A stretch of DNA of 64,000 nt from SAR116 cluster alpha proteobacterium HIMB100 (GCA_000238815.2 AFXB01000004.1:124001-188000); one strand, 5' to 3'; shown: positions 9,913 through 20,017, counted from the first letter of the stretch. Notes: generated by a model from the letters alone, not told the origin. A program made the numbers and translations.

Positions 9913-11874
9913 ATGAAAAAGCGCAAAGAGCAAAAAGAACTGTCTTCTGTTATGACACGGCGGATGCTGATGGTCGGCGGTGGACAGGCTCTCTTAGGGG
10001 CCTTGCTTGTGGGCAGGCTCTATCAGCTACAAATTGCGCAAACAGATAATTATCAACGTCTGTCTGACCGTAATCAGTTTGATAAACGACTGGTCCAAGC
10101 GCCACGTGGCCGTCTTTTGGATGCGCGTGGCCGGCTTCTTGCTGGAAATTCAGAAATTTTTGAACTCCGGATGCTGCCTGCCCGGATCTCAAATATGAGG
10201 GCGTGGCTTAATCGTGTGCGTAAAATTGTCAGGCTCCGTCCAGCTGAAATCGAGTCTATTCTCAAGCGTATAGACGACCAGCCTGATTTTTTGGAAGTGA
10301 CTGTACGGTCTAATCTTACTCAACGAGAATTGTCTCGTTTAGCTGTTCTTTCTCCTGTTTTGGAAGGGGCGTCTTTCCGGAAGAGCTTCAGACGTATCTA
10401 CCCGCAGGGTTGGATGACGGCTCATATAACTGGTTATGTCTCACCGGCGAATAAACGAGATGTCAAGGCTAACCCTGAATTACGGTATCTTCCAGCATCG
10501 CGGATTGGCCGTTCTGGTCTGGAACGCACTTTTGAGGCCAATCTGAGAGGGGCTGCAGGTGTTGAACGGATCGAAATGAATTCGAAAGGTAAACCTGTTC
10601 GTGTGTTACGTGACAAGCAGGCAACGGCTGGTGACGACATCAGGCTTTCCATTGATGTTGGTGCCCAATCTTTTGCCGCAGAAAGATTACGGCGCGGTAA
10701 GTCAGACATTATTCCCCTTCAAAACCCAAATGTGCAAAGAGCTTTGCTCGATAATTCTGAATTGCGGGCCCATGTCACAACCGGTGATGATCTGGTCTTA
10801 CAGGACGAAAAGGGCCGGCTGGTGCCTCCAGAGTCTGGTGCGGCGACGGTAATGGATATTCATACAGGGGAAATCAAACTAATGGTTTCCGTGCCTGGGT
10901 ATGATCCGAATTTATTTTCAAACCGCCTTTCCGTCAGGGATTGGCGCAGGCTAAACCAACATCCGCGTACACCCTTGCTGAACCGGGTAACGTCAGGGCT
11001 TTACGCGCCGGGATCAACCTTTAAAATGGTGGTTCTGGCTGCGGCGCTTGAGGCTGGTGTAGTGTCACAGAGCACGCGTTATGAATGTACAGGTGAATTT
11101 GAATTTGGAAATTCGATCTTTCACTGCTGGAATGATCAAGGTCACGGCAACGTAGATTCTATTCAGGCACTAGAGCGTTCTTGTGATGTGTATTTCTATC
11201 AAATTGCGCTGAAAACAGGCATTAACCGAATTCATGATATGGCGCGACGTCTGGGTCTGGGTCTGCCGACCGAGGTCGGGTTTGCAAATGAAAAGACAGG
11301 GATCATCCCTGATCGGAATTGGAAAATGGAAAGCCGGGGGACTGTGTGGACTCCCGGGGAAACAGTTGTTGCTGGGATTGGGCAGGGTTTTGTTCTGACC
11401 ACTCCTTTACAGCTTGCGGTGATGACAGCACGTATCGCTAATCGAAAATATGCTGTGTCGCCGCGTCTTGAGGCTGTGATAGGCACAACAGAAATGCCTG
11501 AATTTCCGCCCTTAAATATTGCTCCTGAGATCATTGATGTGCTTCATCGTGGTATGCGGGCTGTAACTGCAGGGCTTCTGGGAACAGCGCGAAAATACGA
11601 TATTGATGATGACGGGATGGCGGGCAAAACCGGAACGGTTCAGGTGAAGCGGATTACAAAAGAGCAGAGAGAAAAGGGTATAATCGATAATATAGACCGG
11701 CCTTGGAAAGAGCGTGATCACGCCTTATTTGTAGCTTTTGCGCCCTATAAGCGTCCCAAGTACGCGCTGTCTCTTGTTGTTGAGCATGGGGGCTCTGGCT
11801 CATCTATGGCTGCACCAATTGCGCGGGATATCCTCAGCTACGTTTTGGCTGAAAGTAAACAAGAGGCGGTCTGA
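9913..11874 (+). CDS. mrdA: Penicillin-binding protein 2, peptidoglycan transpeptidase
   Basis: Class B PBP that cross-links peptidoglycan during rod elongation, paired with RodA. The N-terminal anchor is about residues 22-42, followed by a dimerisation region. The transpeptidase domain has all three motifs: Ser368 with Lys371 in PGSTFKM, Ser423 in RSCD and Lys572 in GKTGT. At 653 aa it is slightly longer than E. coli PBP2, with extra sequence around residues 255-300 before the conserved AATVMDIHTGEI strand. Its stop codon shares one base with the rodA start (TGATG). Confidence 0.96.
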   Translation: MKKRKEQKELSSVMTRRMLMVGGGQALLGALLVGRLYQLQIAQTDNYQRLSDRNQFDKRLVQAPRGRLLDARGRLLAGNSEIFELRMLPARISNMRAWLNRVRKIVRLRPAEIESILKRIDDQPDFLEVTVRSNLTQRELSRLAVLSPVLEGASFRKSFRRIYPQGWMTAHITGYVSPANKRDVKANPELRYLPASRIGRSGLERTFEANLRGAAGVERIEMNSKGKPVRVLRDKQATAGDDIRLSIDVGAQSFAAERLRRGKSDIIPLQNPNVQRALLDNSELRAHVTTGDDLVLQDEKGRLVPPESGAATVMDIHTGEIKLMVSVPGYDPNLFSNRLSVRDWRRLNQHPRTPLLNRVTSGLYAPGSTFKMVVLAAALEAGVVSQSTRYECTGEFEFGNSIFHCWNDQGHGNVDSIQALERSCDVYFYQIALKTGINRIHDMARRLGLGLPTEVGFANEKTGIIPDRNWKMESRGTVWTPGETVVAGIGQGFVLTTPLQLAVMTARIANRKYAVSPRLEAVIGTTEMPEFPPLNIAPEIIDVLHRGMRAVTAGLLGTARKYDIDDDGMAGKTGTVQVKRITKEQREKGIIDNIDRPWKERDHALFVAFAPYKRPKYALSLVVEHGGSGSSMAAPIARDILSYVLAESKQEAV

Positions 11875-12974
11875 TGTTGTTGTTTCGGTTTTTGTTTCGC
11901 TTGCCATGGTTGTTGCTCTTTTCAATCGCTGCTCTTGTCGTGATTGGGACTTTGGCTTTGTACTCAGCTTCAGAAGGGTCATGGACGCCGTGGGCAGAGC
12001 GCCAGATTCTTCGTGCTGCAATTGGCACTGTTCTGTTATTTTTAATCGCATTCATCCCTACGCGCTGGCTCTATAACTGGTCCTATTTAGGGATTGTGCT
12101 TGCTGTTCTGGTCTTGGTATCACTGCTATTCGTTGGCGTCGGTGTAGGGGCAACACGATGGATTGCGCTTGGCCCGTTTAATTTTCAGCCATCAGAGCCC
12201 GCTAAATTGGCAGTGATCATTGCTCTTGCCCGTTACTTGTCAAGCCAGACCCCAGAACAGATGCAATCTATTGTGACTTATGTTCCTGTCGTTGTGCTTA
12301 TTGCTGTTCCTTTTGGGTTGGTTGTGATCCAGCCAGATTTGGGAACATCTTTCATGTTATTGGTTGGCGGTTTGGCTGTGGTGTTTGCTGCTGGCTTGCC
12401 GCGCAGATATGTTTTTTCAGGCCTGATAGCCGGGTTGGCGGCACTCCCTATTTTGTGGTCCCAGCTTTATAATTATCAAAAGGCGCGCATTCTGACATTT
12501 TTAAACCCTGAAGCTGATCAGTTGGGCGCCGGGTATCAGATTGCTCAGTCCAAAATAGCCCTTGGCTCTGGCGGTCTGTTTGGAAAAGGGTTTCTTATGG
12601 GGTCTCAAAGCCAGCTGAATTATTTGCCCGAAAAGCAAACTGATTTTGTGTTCACTATGATTGGTGAGGAATTTGGCTTTATTGGTAATCTGGCCGTGCT
12701 GTTTACTTATTTTGTCATTTTGGCATCCTGCCTGATGATTGCGGTTCGATGCCGTAACCGGTTTGGGCAGCTATTATGTACAGGCATTTCGGTGATGCTG
12801 TTTTTATACGTTTTTGTGAATATTGGCATGGTGACAGGGCTGCTTCCTGTTGTTGGAGCCCCTCTGCCATTGATATCATATGGCGGAACAGCAATGTTGA
12901 CTGTCTTCATCGGTCTCGGTCTAGTTGTTAACATTGCCCTGCATCAACACCTCCAAGATAATGATCTTCTTTAA
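11874..12974 (+). CDS. rodA: Peptidoglycan glycosyltransferase RodA (SEDS family)
   Basis: Inner-membrane SEDS polymerase that makes glycan strands for cell elongation with PBP2. The 366 aa protein is almost entirely hydrophobic, consistent with ten helices, and contains the family segments GATRWI, FQPSEPAKLA (with the conserved Glu/Lys), IQPDLGTS and the C-terminal PLPLISYGGTA. It overlaps mrdA by one base and is the last gene of the shape operon; 60 bp separate it from the next gene. Confidence 0.96.
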   Translation: MLLFRFLFRLPWLLLFSIAALVVIGTLALYSASEGSWTPWAERQILRAAIGTVLLFLIAFIPTRWLYNWSYLGIVLAVLVLVSLLFVGVGVGATRWIALGPFNFQPSEPAKLAVIIALARYLSSQTPEQMQSIVTYVPVVVLIAVPFGLVVIQPDLGTSFMLLVGGLAVVFAAGLPRRYVFSGLIAGLAALPILWSQLYNYQKARILTFLNPEADQLGAGYQIAQSKIALGSGGLFGKGFLMGSQSQLNYLPEKQTDFVFTMIGEEFGFIGNLAVLFTYFVILASCLMIAVRCRNRFGQLLCTGISVMLFLYVFVNIGMVTGLLPVVGAPLPLISYGGTAMLTVFIGLGLVVNIALHQHLQDNDLL

Positions 12975-13034
12975 CTGGATTTTTGCGTGAAAAGCGATTG
13001 ACCCTTATCTGCACAACGTCAAAAGGATTATATT

Positions 13035-14285
13035 ATGTTCGAAAGTTTTTTTCCGCGCCCAAAACTATTTTTCCTAAGTGCGATTGCCTGGTCTGCTGTG
13101 GTTATTTCCATTTGGTATGGTTTCGGCGACACGCTTGGTCGAGTGCTCGGATTTGCTCTGGATAATGATCCACAAAACCCTATCATTGGTGTGGGGTATT
13201 TTATCTCTTCCGAATTTTTGTGGTTTTACCTCTATTATGTTTTGATCTGTGCGTTATTCGCTGCTTTTTGGTTTCGTTATCTGCCTCATAGATGGCAGAT
13301 TTGGTCGATTGTTGGCTCTCAGCTGATCCTCTTTTCAACCTATTTTTCGGTTCAGGTGTCTGTAGCCATCAATAATTGGCGGCGTCCATTTTTTGATGCG
13401 GTGCAAAATGCGCTTTCTGATGATAGCACCACGACTGCGGCTGATCTTTACAGCCTTATTCTTATTTTCACTCAGATCGCATTTATCTGGATATTTGTTT
13501 ATGTTCTGACACGTTTTTTCGTTTCGCACTATGTGTTTCGCTGGCGTACAGCAATGAATGATTTCTATATCTCGAAATGGGGTCAGGTACGGCATATTGA
13601 AGGCGCATCGCAACGGGTGCAGGAAGATACCATGCGTTTTGCAGGTATTGTGGAAGGCTTAGGCGTTGCAATTGTTGATTCCATTATGACGTTGTTTGCC
13701 TTCCTGCCAGTTCTGATGGCGCTGTCAAGTAACGTAACCTCACTGCCATTTGTTGGCGAAATTGCCAATCCGCTTTTAACAGCTGCCATTTTCTGGTCTG
13801 TGTTTGGGACTGTGTTTTTGGCCACTGTCGGCATCAAGCTGCCAGGGCTGGAGTTTAAGAACCAGCGTGTTGAGGCCGCTTATCGTAAAGAGCTTGTTTA
13901 TGGCGAGGATGACGAAAGCCGGGCACAGCCCCCAACATTGTCAGAATTATTTAGCAATGTACGGCGGAATTATTTCCGGCTGTATTTTCACTACATGTAT
14001 TTCAATGTGGCCCGCAGTTTCTATTTGCAAGCAGATAACATTTTTGCCTATTTGTTGCTGATCCCTACAATCGCTGTTGGAGCGATCACTTTTGGTTTGA
14101 TGCAACAAATATTGACTGCATTCAGCCAGGTGACAAATTCATTCCAATATCTTGTAAATTCATGGCCAACCATCGTTGAACTGCTCTCAATCTACAAACG
14201 TCTGCAGGCATTTGAAGCGTCAATCTATGACACGCCTTTGCCACAAATTGACCAGGATTTCATGGCTGTTGGAAAAGAAGATTAA
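13035..14285 (+). CDS. sbmA: SbmA/BacA-like peptide antibiotic transporter
   Basis: Inner-membrane importer family that takes up proline-rich peptides, microcins and related molecules; BacA homologues matter in symbiotic alphaproteobacteria. The 416 aa protein has about seven to eight membrane helices and the characteristic run MFESFFPRP at the start, [34 protein letters not shown] and, near the end, [17 protein letters not shown]. The ABC-type ATPase domain found in the long SbmA-like proteins is absent, as expected for SbmA proper. The last four bases overlap the end of convergent hldE. Confidence 0.9.
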   Translation: MFESFFPRPKLFFLSAIAWSAVVISIWYGFGDTLGRVLGFALDNDPQNPIIGVGYFISSEFLWFYLYYVLICALFAAFWFRYLPHRWQIWSIVGSQLILFSTYFSVQVSVAINNWRRPFFDAVQNALSDDSTTTAADLYSLILIFTQIAFIWIFVYVLTRFFVSHYVFRWRTAMNDFYISKWGQVRHIEGASQRVQEDTMRFAGIVEGLGVAIVDSIMTLFAFLPVLMALSSNVTSLPFVGEIANPLLTAAIFWSVFGTVFLATVGIKLPGLEFKNQRVEAAYRKELVYGEDDESRAQPPTLSELFSNVRRNYFRLYFHYMYFNVARSFYLQADNIFAYLLLIPTIAVGAITFGLMQQILTAFSQVTNSFQYLVNSWPTIVELLSIYKRLQAFEASIYDTPLPQIDQDFMAVGKED

Positions 14286-15733
14286 TACAGCTTAAGAGAG
14301 CCAGTTTTCAGAAAACCGGTTGTCGAAAGGCCGGGCAGGGTGTCGATAATGACAACCTGCCCGCCTGTTTCCGTAACATGCTGATAGCCAACGACATGCT
14401 CAGCCACATAATCACCGCCTTTAATCAAAATGTCTGGGCTTAGAGTTTCTATAAGTGTTTGCGGCGTATCTTCAGCGAACAACACAACAGCTGAAACATA
14501 GGGCAGTGCAGCCAGGGAACGGGCACGGTCCTGCTCTTGTTGAATTGGACGGTTACTGCCTTTCAATTGTTTGACAGAAGTATCAGAGTTCAGCCCCACA
14601 ATTAAATGATCACAATGCGCAGCAGCCTGAGAAAGCAGATGAATGTGGCCTGGATGCAGCAAGTCAAAGCATCCGTTAGTAAAGCCGATTTTTTTACCCT
14701 TATCACGCCACTGTGTGACATTCACCTTTGTTGTGGCAAGGGTGGCGTCAACAGCCTCTGTGCTGCTTGCAACGATTAATTCACCAGGTGTCAGGCTGGC
14801 TGTGCCTGTTTTGGCAACTACTAATGATGCGCCGAGGTTTGCCAGCTGTATCCCAGCTTTGTCGTCAAGCCCCGTCATCTTTGCTGACGTCATCAGCGCA
14901 AGCACTGTGTCGCCTGCACCTGAGACATCATAAACATCACATGGGTAAGCAGGCAGGTGTACCGCGTGATCAGGTTCAACCAACAGCATACCTCTGGCGC
15001 TTAATGTGACCAGCATCTGTTGAATGTCATTCTGTTTCATTTGCGTGCGCGCAGCAGCCTCTATTTCCTCAAGCTCATAAAGGGCCGCGCCACAGGCTCT
15101 GGAAAGCTCAGCTAAATTTGGCGTGAGCATCGTTGCGCCCTTATAAACAGAGAAATCATGTGATTTCGGATCTACAATAACCGGAACATCATTTGCCTCT
15201 GCCAACTTTATCAAGCGATGATTAATGTCTGAAAACAGACAGCCCTTTGCATAATCAGATAAGACAAGAACCTCTGCCTGTTCAATTAATGTTTCAGCAT
15301 GTGAGACAATTTGTTCTGCTTGCTGGGTAGTAATCGGCTCTGTTGTTTCTGAATCGACACGCAACATCTGCTGGCCAGAAGATAAATAGCGTGTTTTCAG
15401 AGTTGTTCGCCTGTCAGCACAGCTCACTGGGCAGAAGCTCAACTGTGGGATTTGGCTGAGGGTATCAGTGAGTTCAACGGCCACGGGGTCTTGGCCAACG
15501 CATCCGACCAAGGTGACCTGACATCCAAATTGGGCGAGATTTCGTGCAACATTGGCAGCACCACCTGTTGCCTGAGACGATTGCGAATGAGAAAGAACCG
15601 GGATAGGCGCCTCTGGTGAAATGCGCTGAACATGACCGATAACATATCTATCAAGCATCACATCACCGATAACCAGAACGGATTTTCCTTGAACAGCATT
15701 GATATGCTGAACAATCAACTCTGTGTGTTTCAT
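14282..15733 (-). CDS. hldE: Bifunctional heptose-7-phosphate kinase / heptose-1-phosphate adenylyltransferase
   Basis: Makes ADP-heptose for the LPS inner core. The N-terminal ribokinase-fold kinase (about 1-325) begins with GDVMLDRYV and has the GAGDTVLA anion hole. The C-terminal nucleotidyltransferase (about 350-483) has [16 protein letters not shown] with the HxGH motif. Both domains are complete at 483 aa. It starts inside the end of glmU with a 4 bp ATGA overlap, so the two precursor enzymes for LPS and peptidoglycan are co-translated. Confidence 0.95.
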   Translation of the reverse strand: MKHTELIVQHINAVQGKSVLVIGDVMLDRYVIGHVQRISPEAPIPVLSHSQSSQATGGAANVARNLAQFGCQVTLVGCVGQDPVAVELTDTLSQIPQLSFCPVSCADRRTTLKTRYLSSGQQMLRVDSETTEPITTQQAEQIVSHAETLIEQAEVLVLSDYAKGCLFSDINHRLIKLAEANDVPVIVDPKSHDFSVYKGATMLTPNLAELSRACGAALYELEEIEAAARTQMKQNDIQQMLVTLSARGMLLVEPDHAVHLPAYPCDVYDVSGAGDTVLALMTSAKMTGLDDKAGIQLANLGASLVVAKTGTASLTPGELIVASSTEAVDATLATTKVNVTQWRDKGKKIGFTNGCFDLLHPGHIHLLSQAAAHCDHLIVGLNSDTSVKQLKGSNRPIQQEQDRARSLAALPYVSAVVLFAEDTPQTLIETLSPDILIKGGDYVAEHVVGYQHVTETGGQVVIIDTLPGLSTTGFLKTGSLKLY

Positions 15734-17073
15734 GCGCCAGTCTTCTTTTGATTTGCTCTTTTGCGATGCGCTTTAGCACCACCGTCAACCTGTTTTTGTG
15801 TTGAGCGGGTGAGGCCGATCGCATCATCTGCTACATTCTTTGTGATAACCGAACCTGCCCCGATTAAGGCACCTTTACCAATTTCTACGGGAGCGACTAA
15901 TGCGCTGTTTGAGCCTATGAATGCCTGCGCTCCAATGATCGTCGTTGACTTATTGAAGCCGTCATAATTGCACGTGATTGTACCAGCACCAATATTAGCC
16001 TTTTCGCCAATAGTTGCGTCACCCAGATAGCTGAGGTGGTTTGCCTTTGCCCCTTCAGAAAAAACAGCGTTTTTGGTTTCCACAAAATTACCAATTTTCA
16101 CCCGTGGACCGAGCTTTGTTCCCGAGCGCAAGCGGGCATAGGGGCCGACAACACATCCCTCTGCCAATGAAGCGCCTTCAAGATGTGAAAATGCCTTAAT
16201 CTGGCAATTATTTGCGATTGAAACACCAGGCCCGATAAAGACATGCGGTTCAATGACCACATCTGTTCCAAAGCGCGTATCTGCGGAGATAAACACAGTT
16301 TCGGGCGCGTGCAAGGTTACGCCACTTGCCATGGCCTGAGCCCTTAGCCTGTCCTGCATAACTGCCTCTAGCTGAGCAAGCTGCACCCGATCATTCACGC
16401 CAGCCAGCTCGGCTTCATCGGTAGTCAGTACTTTTATCTGCAAGCCATTTGTAGAAGCAAGCCCAACCAAATCTGTCAGGTAAAGCTCATTCTGGCTGTT
16501 TTTCGCTTCAATCTGCGGCAGAAATTCAACCAGAACCCCAGCTTTCACAGCCATTGCTCCGCCATTAACCAAATTGACCTGTTTCTGGCTGTCTGAAGCA
16601 TCCTTATGTTCTATGATCGCTTCGACCGTCCCTGTACTGGACTGGATGATGCGGCCATAACCGGTTGGGTCTCCTGCGTAAAAGCCAAGCAGGCAGATAT
16701 CTGAATCAGTGTTAATGGAGTCGGCCATTTCCCGCAAAGTATCTGGCTGTATCAGCGGTGTATCTGCATAAAGGATAATTACAGGCCTGTCTGGGGGGAG
16801 ATGCTGTAGTTGATCTAAGCAACATTTGACGGCATGTCCTGTCCCCAGAGGTGGGTCCTGAATGACCGTTTCTGCGTTTGTTCTGACCAGCTCAGCGATG
16901 ACCTGACCGTCACTGCTGATCACACATAGATGTTGTGTTGCCCCAGCAATTCTTGCCGCCTCGCAAACCCAAGAAATAAGGGCTTTGCCAGCAACCTCAT
17001 GAAGGGGTTTGGCGAGCTTTGATTTCAGGCGCGTACCTTTGCCAGCCGCTAGAATAATTGCTGAAAATTCCAT
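15730..17073 (-). CDS. glmU: Bifunctional glucosamine-1-phosphate acetyltransferase / UDP-GlcNAc pyrophosphorylase
   Basis: Last two steps of UDP-GlcNAc synthesis. The N-terminal uridylyltransferase has LAAGKGTRL (about residues 9-17) and a Lys in KLAKPLHEV. The C-terminal left-handed beta-helix (from about 250) shows hexapeptide repeats and the acetyltransferase motif KNAVFSEGAKANHLSYLGD. At 447 aa it is close to the usual length. It is divergent from glmS across a 129 bp gap, which groups the UDP-GlcNAc pathway genes. Confidence 0.96.
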   Translation of the reverse strand: MEFSAIILAAGKGTRLKSKLAKPLHEVAGKALISWVCEAARIAGATQHLCVISSDGQVIAELVRTNAETVIQDPPLGTGHAVKCCLDQLQHLPPDRPVIILYADTPLIQPDTLREMADSINTDSDICLLGFYAGDPTGYGRIIQSSTGTVEAIIEHKDASDSQKQVNLVNGGAMAVKAGVLVEFLPQIEAKNSQNELYLTDLVGLASTNGLQIKVLTTDEAELAGVNDRVQLAQLEAVMQDRLRAQAMASGVTLHAPETVFISADTRFGTDVVIEPHVFIGPGVSIANNCQIKAFSHLEGASLAEGCVVGPYARLRSGTKLGPRVKIGNFVETKNAVFSEGAKANHLSYLGDATIGEKANIGAGTITCNYDGFNKSTTIIGAQAFIGSNSALVAPVEIGKGALIGAGSVITKNVADDAIGLTRSTQKQVDGGAKAHRKRANQKKTGA

Positions 17074-17202
17074 GATTTGTTTATACAGCCGCCCTAATTT
17101 TCTGGCAAGGCGATTAGCTTTATCAGGTCAGGCTTTGCAACTCTATCTGATTTCAGTTATGACAGTGAGGGCATACCAAAAGCGTTTCGGTGGGGTCAGA
17201 AC

Positions 17203-19005
17203 ATGTGCGGCATTATTGGCTATATTGGTGATCAGCAAGCAGCAGATATCGTGTTGGCCTCATTGCAGAGGCTGGAATACAGAGGTTATGACAGCGCTGG
17301 AATAGCCACTGTCGCCAAAGGTCAGTTACATCTTGTTCGATCAGTTGGCAAATTGAACAATCTTGCGTCTTTGCTGGCAGACCAAAAACAACCTGGACAG
17401 ATCGGCATTGGCCATACTCGTTGGGCCACTCATGGTGGTGTTACAGAACAAAACGCTCATCCGCATACTGCAGGTGGTCGTGTAGCGATTGTTCATAACG
17501 GAATTATTGAAAATTACGCCTCTTTGAAGGATCAGTTGATAGCTGAGGGTCACACCTTCACCAGCGATACGGATTCAGAAGTTCTGGCGCATCTGTTTTT
17601 ACAAGCAGATAAACAAAACCTGTCACCAGAAGAGGCCATGAAATCTGTGCTTGGCCAGATTAGCGGGGCCTTTGCGCTTGCTGTTCTATATGCAGATGAA
17701 CAAGAGCGGCTTTTAGTGGCACGTCAGGCGTCGCCCTTAGCTATTGGCACAGCAGATGGCATGGTGTGTGTGGCATCGGATGCGCTGGCTATGGCGCATT
17801 TAACACGCAATGTTATCTATCTCAAAGATGGCGATTTTGCATCTTTAACAAAAGAAGATGTGACCATTTGGGATAAAGATGGCCAGCGTGTAAATCGAGA
17901 GGTCATCACTGTTTCATCTGCCCCGTCTTTAATTGATAAAGCGGGTTATCGTCACTTCATGGAAAAGGAAATTCATGAACAGCCTGACGCCATCGCCCAC
18001 ACCTTATCTGCTATGCGTGAGGCCGCGCAAATAGATGACGAATTGGGACAGATATCTCATCTGGTGATCCTCGCTGCTGGAACCAGCCATTATGCTGGCC
18101 AGGTTGGCCGCTATTGGTTTGAGCAGCTCGCTGGCTTACCGGTAGCCGTAGAAGTTGCCTCAGAATATAGATATCGCCATCCAGCGCATTTTTCTGGTGG
18201 GGCCGCGCTGGCGATTTCGCAATCAGGGGAAAGTCTGGATACCCTGATGGCTATGCGGCATGCTGCTGATTTAGGATTGAAAACGGTTTGTATTGTCAAT
18301 GTGCCTGAAAGTACAATCGCCAGAGAGGCAGACATTGTGCTGCCCACACGAGCAGGCCCTGAAATTGGTGTTGCCTCAACCAAGGCCTTTACCGCCCAAT
18401 TGACTGTATTGTTGTCTCTGGCCATCCGGATAGGACTGAAACGCGGCCATATAACGTCTGCACAAGCTGAAATTTATGAAACACAAGTGCTCGGCTTGCC
18501 GGGAGCTGTTGGCCAGGCTGTTGGGCAGTTTGACAGTTTACGGCCAATTGCCCAGCATCTGAAGCGCGCAAAGACCTGCTTGTTTTTAGGTCGTGGACCG
18601 CTCTTTCCCCTGGCATTAGAAGCTGCATTGAAATTAAAGGAGCTGAGTTATATTCATGCAGAAGGGTTTGCTGCTGGTGAGATGAAACATGGTCCTATCG
18701 CGCTCATTGAAGATGGGCTGCCCGTAATTTGTCTTCTGGATCACCACGAATTATCAGCCAAAACAGTATCTAATCTTAAAGAGGCAGAAGCCCGCGGCGC
18801 AGACATTATTCTGATCGCTACGCGCTCAGCTGCTGAAAAAGTTGATTTTGCTCGTCATAAAATCATTATTGAAGATTGTGATTTACTGGTCAGCCCTGCT
18901 GTACTTGCTGTTCCTGCGCAGATACTGGCCTATCTGACAGCCCTTGAAAAAGGAACGGATGTTGACCAGCCGCGCAACCTGGCCAAATCCGTTACGGTGG
19001 AATAG
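17203..19005 (+). CDS. glmS: Glutamine-fructose-6-phosphate aminotransferase (isomerising)
   Basis: Forms glucosamine-6-phosphate, the entry to amino-sugar and cell-wall synthesis. The N-terminal nucleophile Cys follows Met1 (MCGIIGYIG), the glutaminase domain runs to about 240 and two SIS sugar-isomerase domains follow. The C-terminus DQPRNLAKSVTVE is the normal GlmS end. The final codons and stop (GTG GAA TAG) coincide with the left boundary of the island. The matching sequence at the right boundary reads GTG GAA TAA, so the island has apparently replaced the original stop codon while keeping the protein intact. Confidence 0.97.
   Translation: MCGIIGYIGDQQAADIVLASLQRLEYRGYDSAGIATVAKGQLHLVRSVGKLNNLASLLADQKQPGQIGIGHTRWATHGGVTEQNAHPHTAGGRVAIVHNGIIENYASLKDQLIAEGHTFTSDTDSEVLAHLFLQADKQNLSPEEAMKSVLGQISGAFALAVLYADEQERLLVARQASPLAIGTADGMVCVASDALAMAHLTRNVIYLKDGDFASLTKEDVTIWDKDGQRVNREVITVSSAPSLIDKAGYRHFMEKEIHEQPDAIAHTLSAMREAAQIDDELGQISHLVILAAGTSHYAGQVGRYWFEQLAGLPVAVEVASEYRYRHPAHFSGGAALAISQSGESLDTLMAMRHAADLGLKTVCIVNVPESTIAREADIVLPTRAGPEIGVASTKAFTAQLTVLLSLAIRIGLKRGHITSAQAEIYETQVLGLPGAVGQAVGQFDSLRPIAQHLKRAKTCLFLGRGPLFPLALEAALKLKELSYIHAEGFAAGEMKHGPIALIEDGLPVICLLDHHELSAKTVSNLKEAEARGADIILIATRSAAEKVDFARHKIIIEDCDLLVSPAVLAVPAQILAYLTALEKGTDVDQPRNLAKSVTVE
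18997..19004 (+). repeat. Left attachment-site core (attL candidate)
   Basis: GTGGAATA at the end of glmS (Val-Glu codons plus two stop-codon bases) is repeated exactly at 33848-33855. In both places the triplet before it encodes Thr (ACG on the left, ACC on the right), so both ends read Thr-Val-Glu-stop. The crossover is inferred to lie within these 8 bp. Confidence 0.65.
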
Positions 19006-19012
19006 TTTTAGA

Positions 19013-19345
19013 ATGATATACGGTGATCACCGTTTATTCATTCAATTCAATACTATATTAGAACTCAACAATACTTCTCTCATAACTTTGAACCCACAAA
19101 GAACAGAGAGGTTAAAACTCATTAAATCACTATCTGATGGTGGTATGAGTAATATTGAAATATCCGATTATTTGAATACGAAGGGTCTGAAAACTCCGAA
19201 GGGTAAGGACTATTATCCCAAACTGATTTGGGTGACCTTAAAGAAATATAATAACCGATTAGAGAGAAGTCGGTCATATAAGGTCATTAGGGTGGTGGAA
19301 CGTTTAGTGGTGCAAAAACTTACGATATTTCCAGTAGAATTCTGA
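19013..19345 (+). CDS. Small recombinase-type HTH protein at the left tip of the island
   Basis: 110 aa, starting at the first ATG after the glmS stop. Residues about 38-80 read like the DNA-binding 'recombinase' module of serine recombinases: a helix, GGMSNIEISDYLN, then KGLKTPKGKDYYPKLIW and another basic helix. There is no catalytic resolvase domain. It faces inward from the left boundary, and a protein with the same pattern faces inward from the right boundary (33469-33846). The ATG is followed within 7 bp by a 14 bp palindrome that could be an operator, so the true start may be further in. A role as excisionase or directionality factor is conceivable but only inferred. Confidence 0.6.
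   Translation: MIYGDHRLFIQFNTILELNNTSLITLNPQRTERLKLIKSLSDGGMSNIEISDYLNTKGLKTPKGKDYYPKLIWVTLKKYNNRLERSRSYKVIRVVERLVVQKLTIFPVEF
19020..19033. promoter_or_regulatory. Perfect 14 bp palindrome next to the left boundary
   Basis: ACGGTGATCACCGT is its own reverse complement. It sits 16 bp inside the attL core, overlapping the first codons of the left-tip HTH gene. It could be a recombinase or repressor binding site; this is inferred from symmetry and position only. Confidence 0.4.
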
Positions 19346-19440
19346 AACTAATGATAAAAAATTTCGTTTAATTTAAAAAAATAAATTCACTAAAATCCTC
19401 AGAAAACCATCACTTTTTGTATATATACTTACAGGATTAA

Positions 19441-19830
19441 AGTGGTGTTGAGTTCTGTAAAAACACCAATATCTAGACATATAGTGACTGCGTCCAATTA
19501 GTTGGTTGTGACTACCTCAGTGTCGCTGGACAGGTCATGAAACGAAGGAAACACCCAAGTTGAAATGGTGTCTAAATATTCTCAACAGGACGAGGGAAGA
19601 ATTAACCCTCACAGGATGCAGAATTTATCCTCACAGACCTGTATCTTGACCGTAGTTTTAGTAGAGGAAGAACTCTTAACTAAGAGTGAATGGGATATCG
19701 GATTACCCACCCAACCTGTTTAATTGATGAACTCGCATTATTCAGGTTTCTCTGATGAGGATGCATTTCGAAGTCATCATACTCAAAAAATGCACTATGC
19801 CCTTAATTTACTAGGGTTTAGTGCATCCAA
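19441..19830 (+). ncRNA. Candidate structured non-coding RNA region
   Basis: The stretch 19346-19855 has no convincing gene, and from 19441 on it is dense in complementary segments. GGTGTT/AACACC pair at 19444-19467 and ACACC/GGTGT at 19551-19571. A long-range ACAGGTC/GACCTGT pairing joins 19530-19536 with 19636-19642. AGGAT/ATCCT pair at 19613-19631 and ACTCTTA/TAAGAGT at 19672-19687. An 8 bp stem ATGCACTA/TAGTGCAT (19790-19826) encloses a second CCCT/AGGG stem. TGTTGAG (19446) can also pair with CTCAACA (19581). I cannot assign a known RNA family; I see no adjacent IscB/TnpB-like gene. Strand is assumed from the genes around it. Confidence 0.45.
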
Positions 19831-19855
19831 AATCATCTCCTCAAGAGTACTGCTA

Positions 19856-20017
19856 ATGAATAAATCTTATACCCTAATGACCTTTAATATTTCTAAAGAC
19901 CTTAAATCTAGATTTGATGCCTTAACAGAAATTCATCAGGTAACCAAAACCTCAGTTCTAATCGAGTTTATTGAAACCTATTGTCAGAAACAGGAATTCA
20001 AAAATGTTAAGTTTTAA
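19856..20017 (+). CDS. Small ribbon-helix-helix (CopG/Arc-like) DNA-binding protein
   Basis: 53 aa with the ribbon-helix-helix layout: a short strand YTLMTFNIS, then helix DLKSRFDALTEIHQ and helix TKTSVLIEFIETYCQ. Such proteins are usually dimeric repressors. The frame is open back to ATG 19727, but that extension overlaps a strong RNA hairpin and adds sequence unlike the family, so ATG 19856 was preferred. The end overlaps the next gene by 14 bp, suggesting one transcript. Confidence 0.6.
   Translation: MNKSYTLMTFNISKDLKSRFDALTEIHQVTKTSVLIEFIETYCQKQEFKNVKF

Noticed and set aside
19752-19780. Hammerhead-ribozyme-like motif CTGATGA...CGAAG
   Set aside because: Stem II would have only a few weak pairs, the GAAA box is GAAG, and no stem III or cleavage site fits.
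19727-19855. N-terminal extension of the RHH protein
   Set aside because: The extra 43 residues do not resemble the family, and the DNA there forms a strong RNA hairpin, so the later ATG was used.
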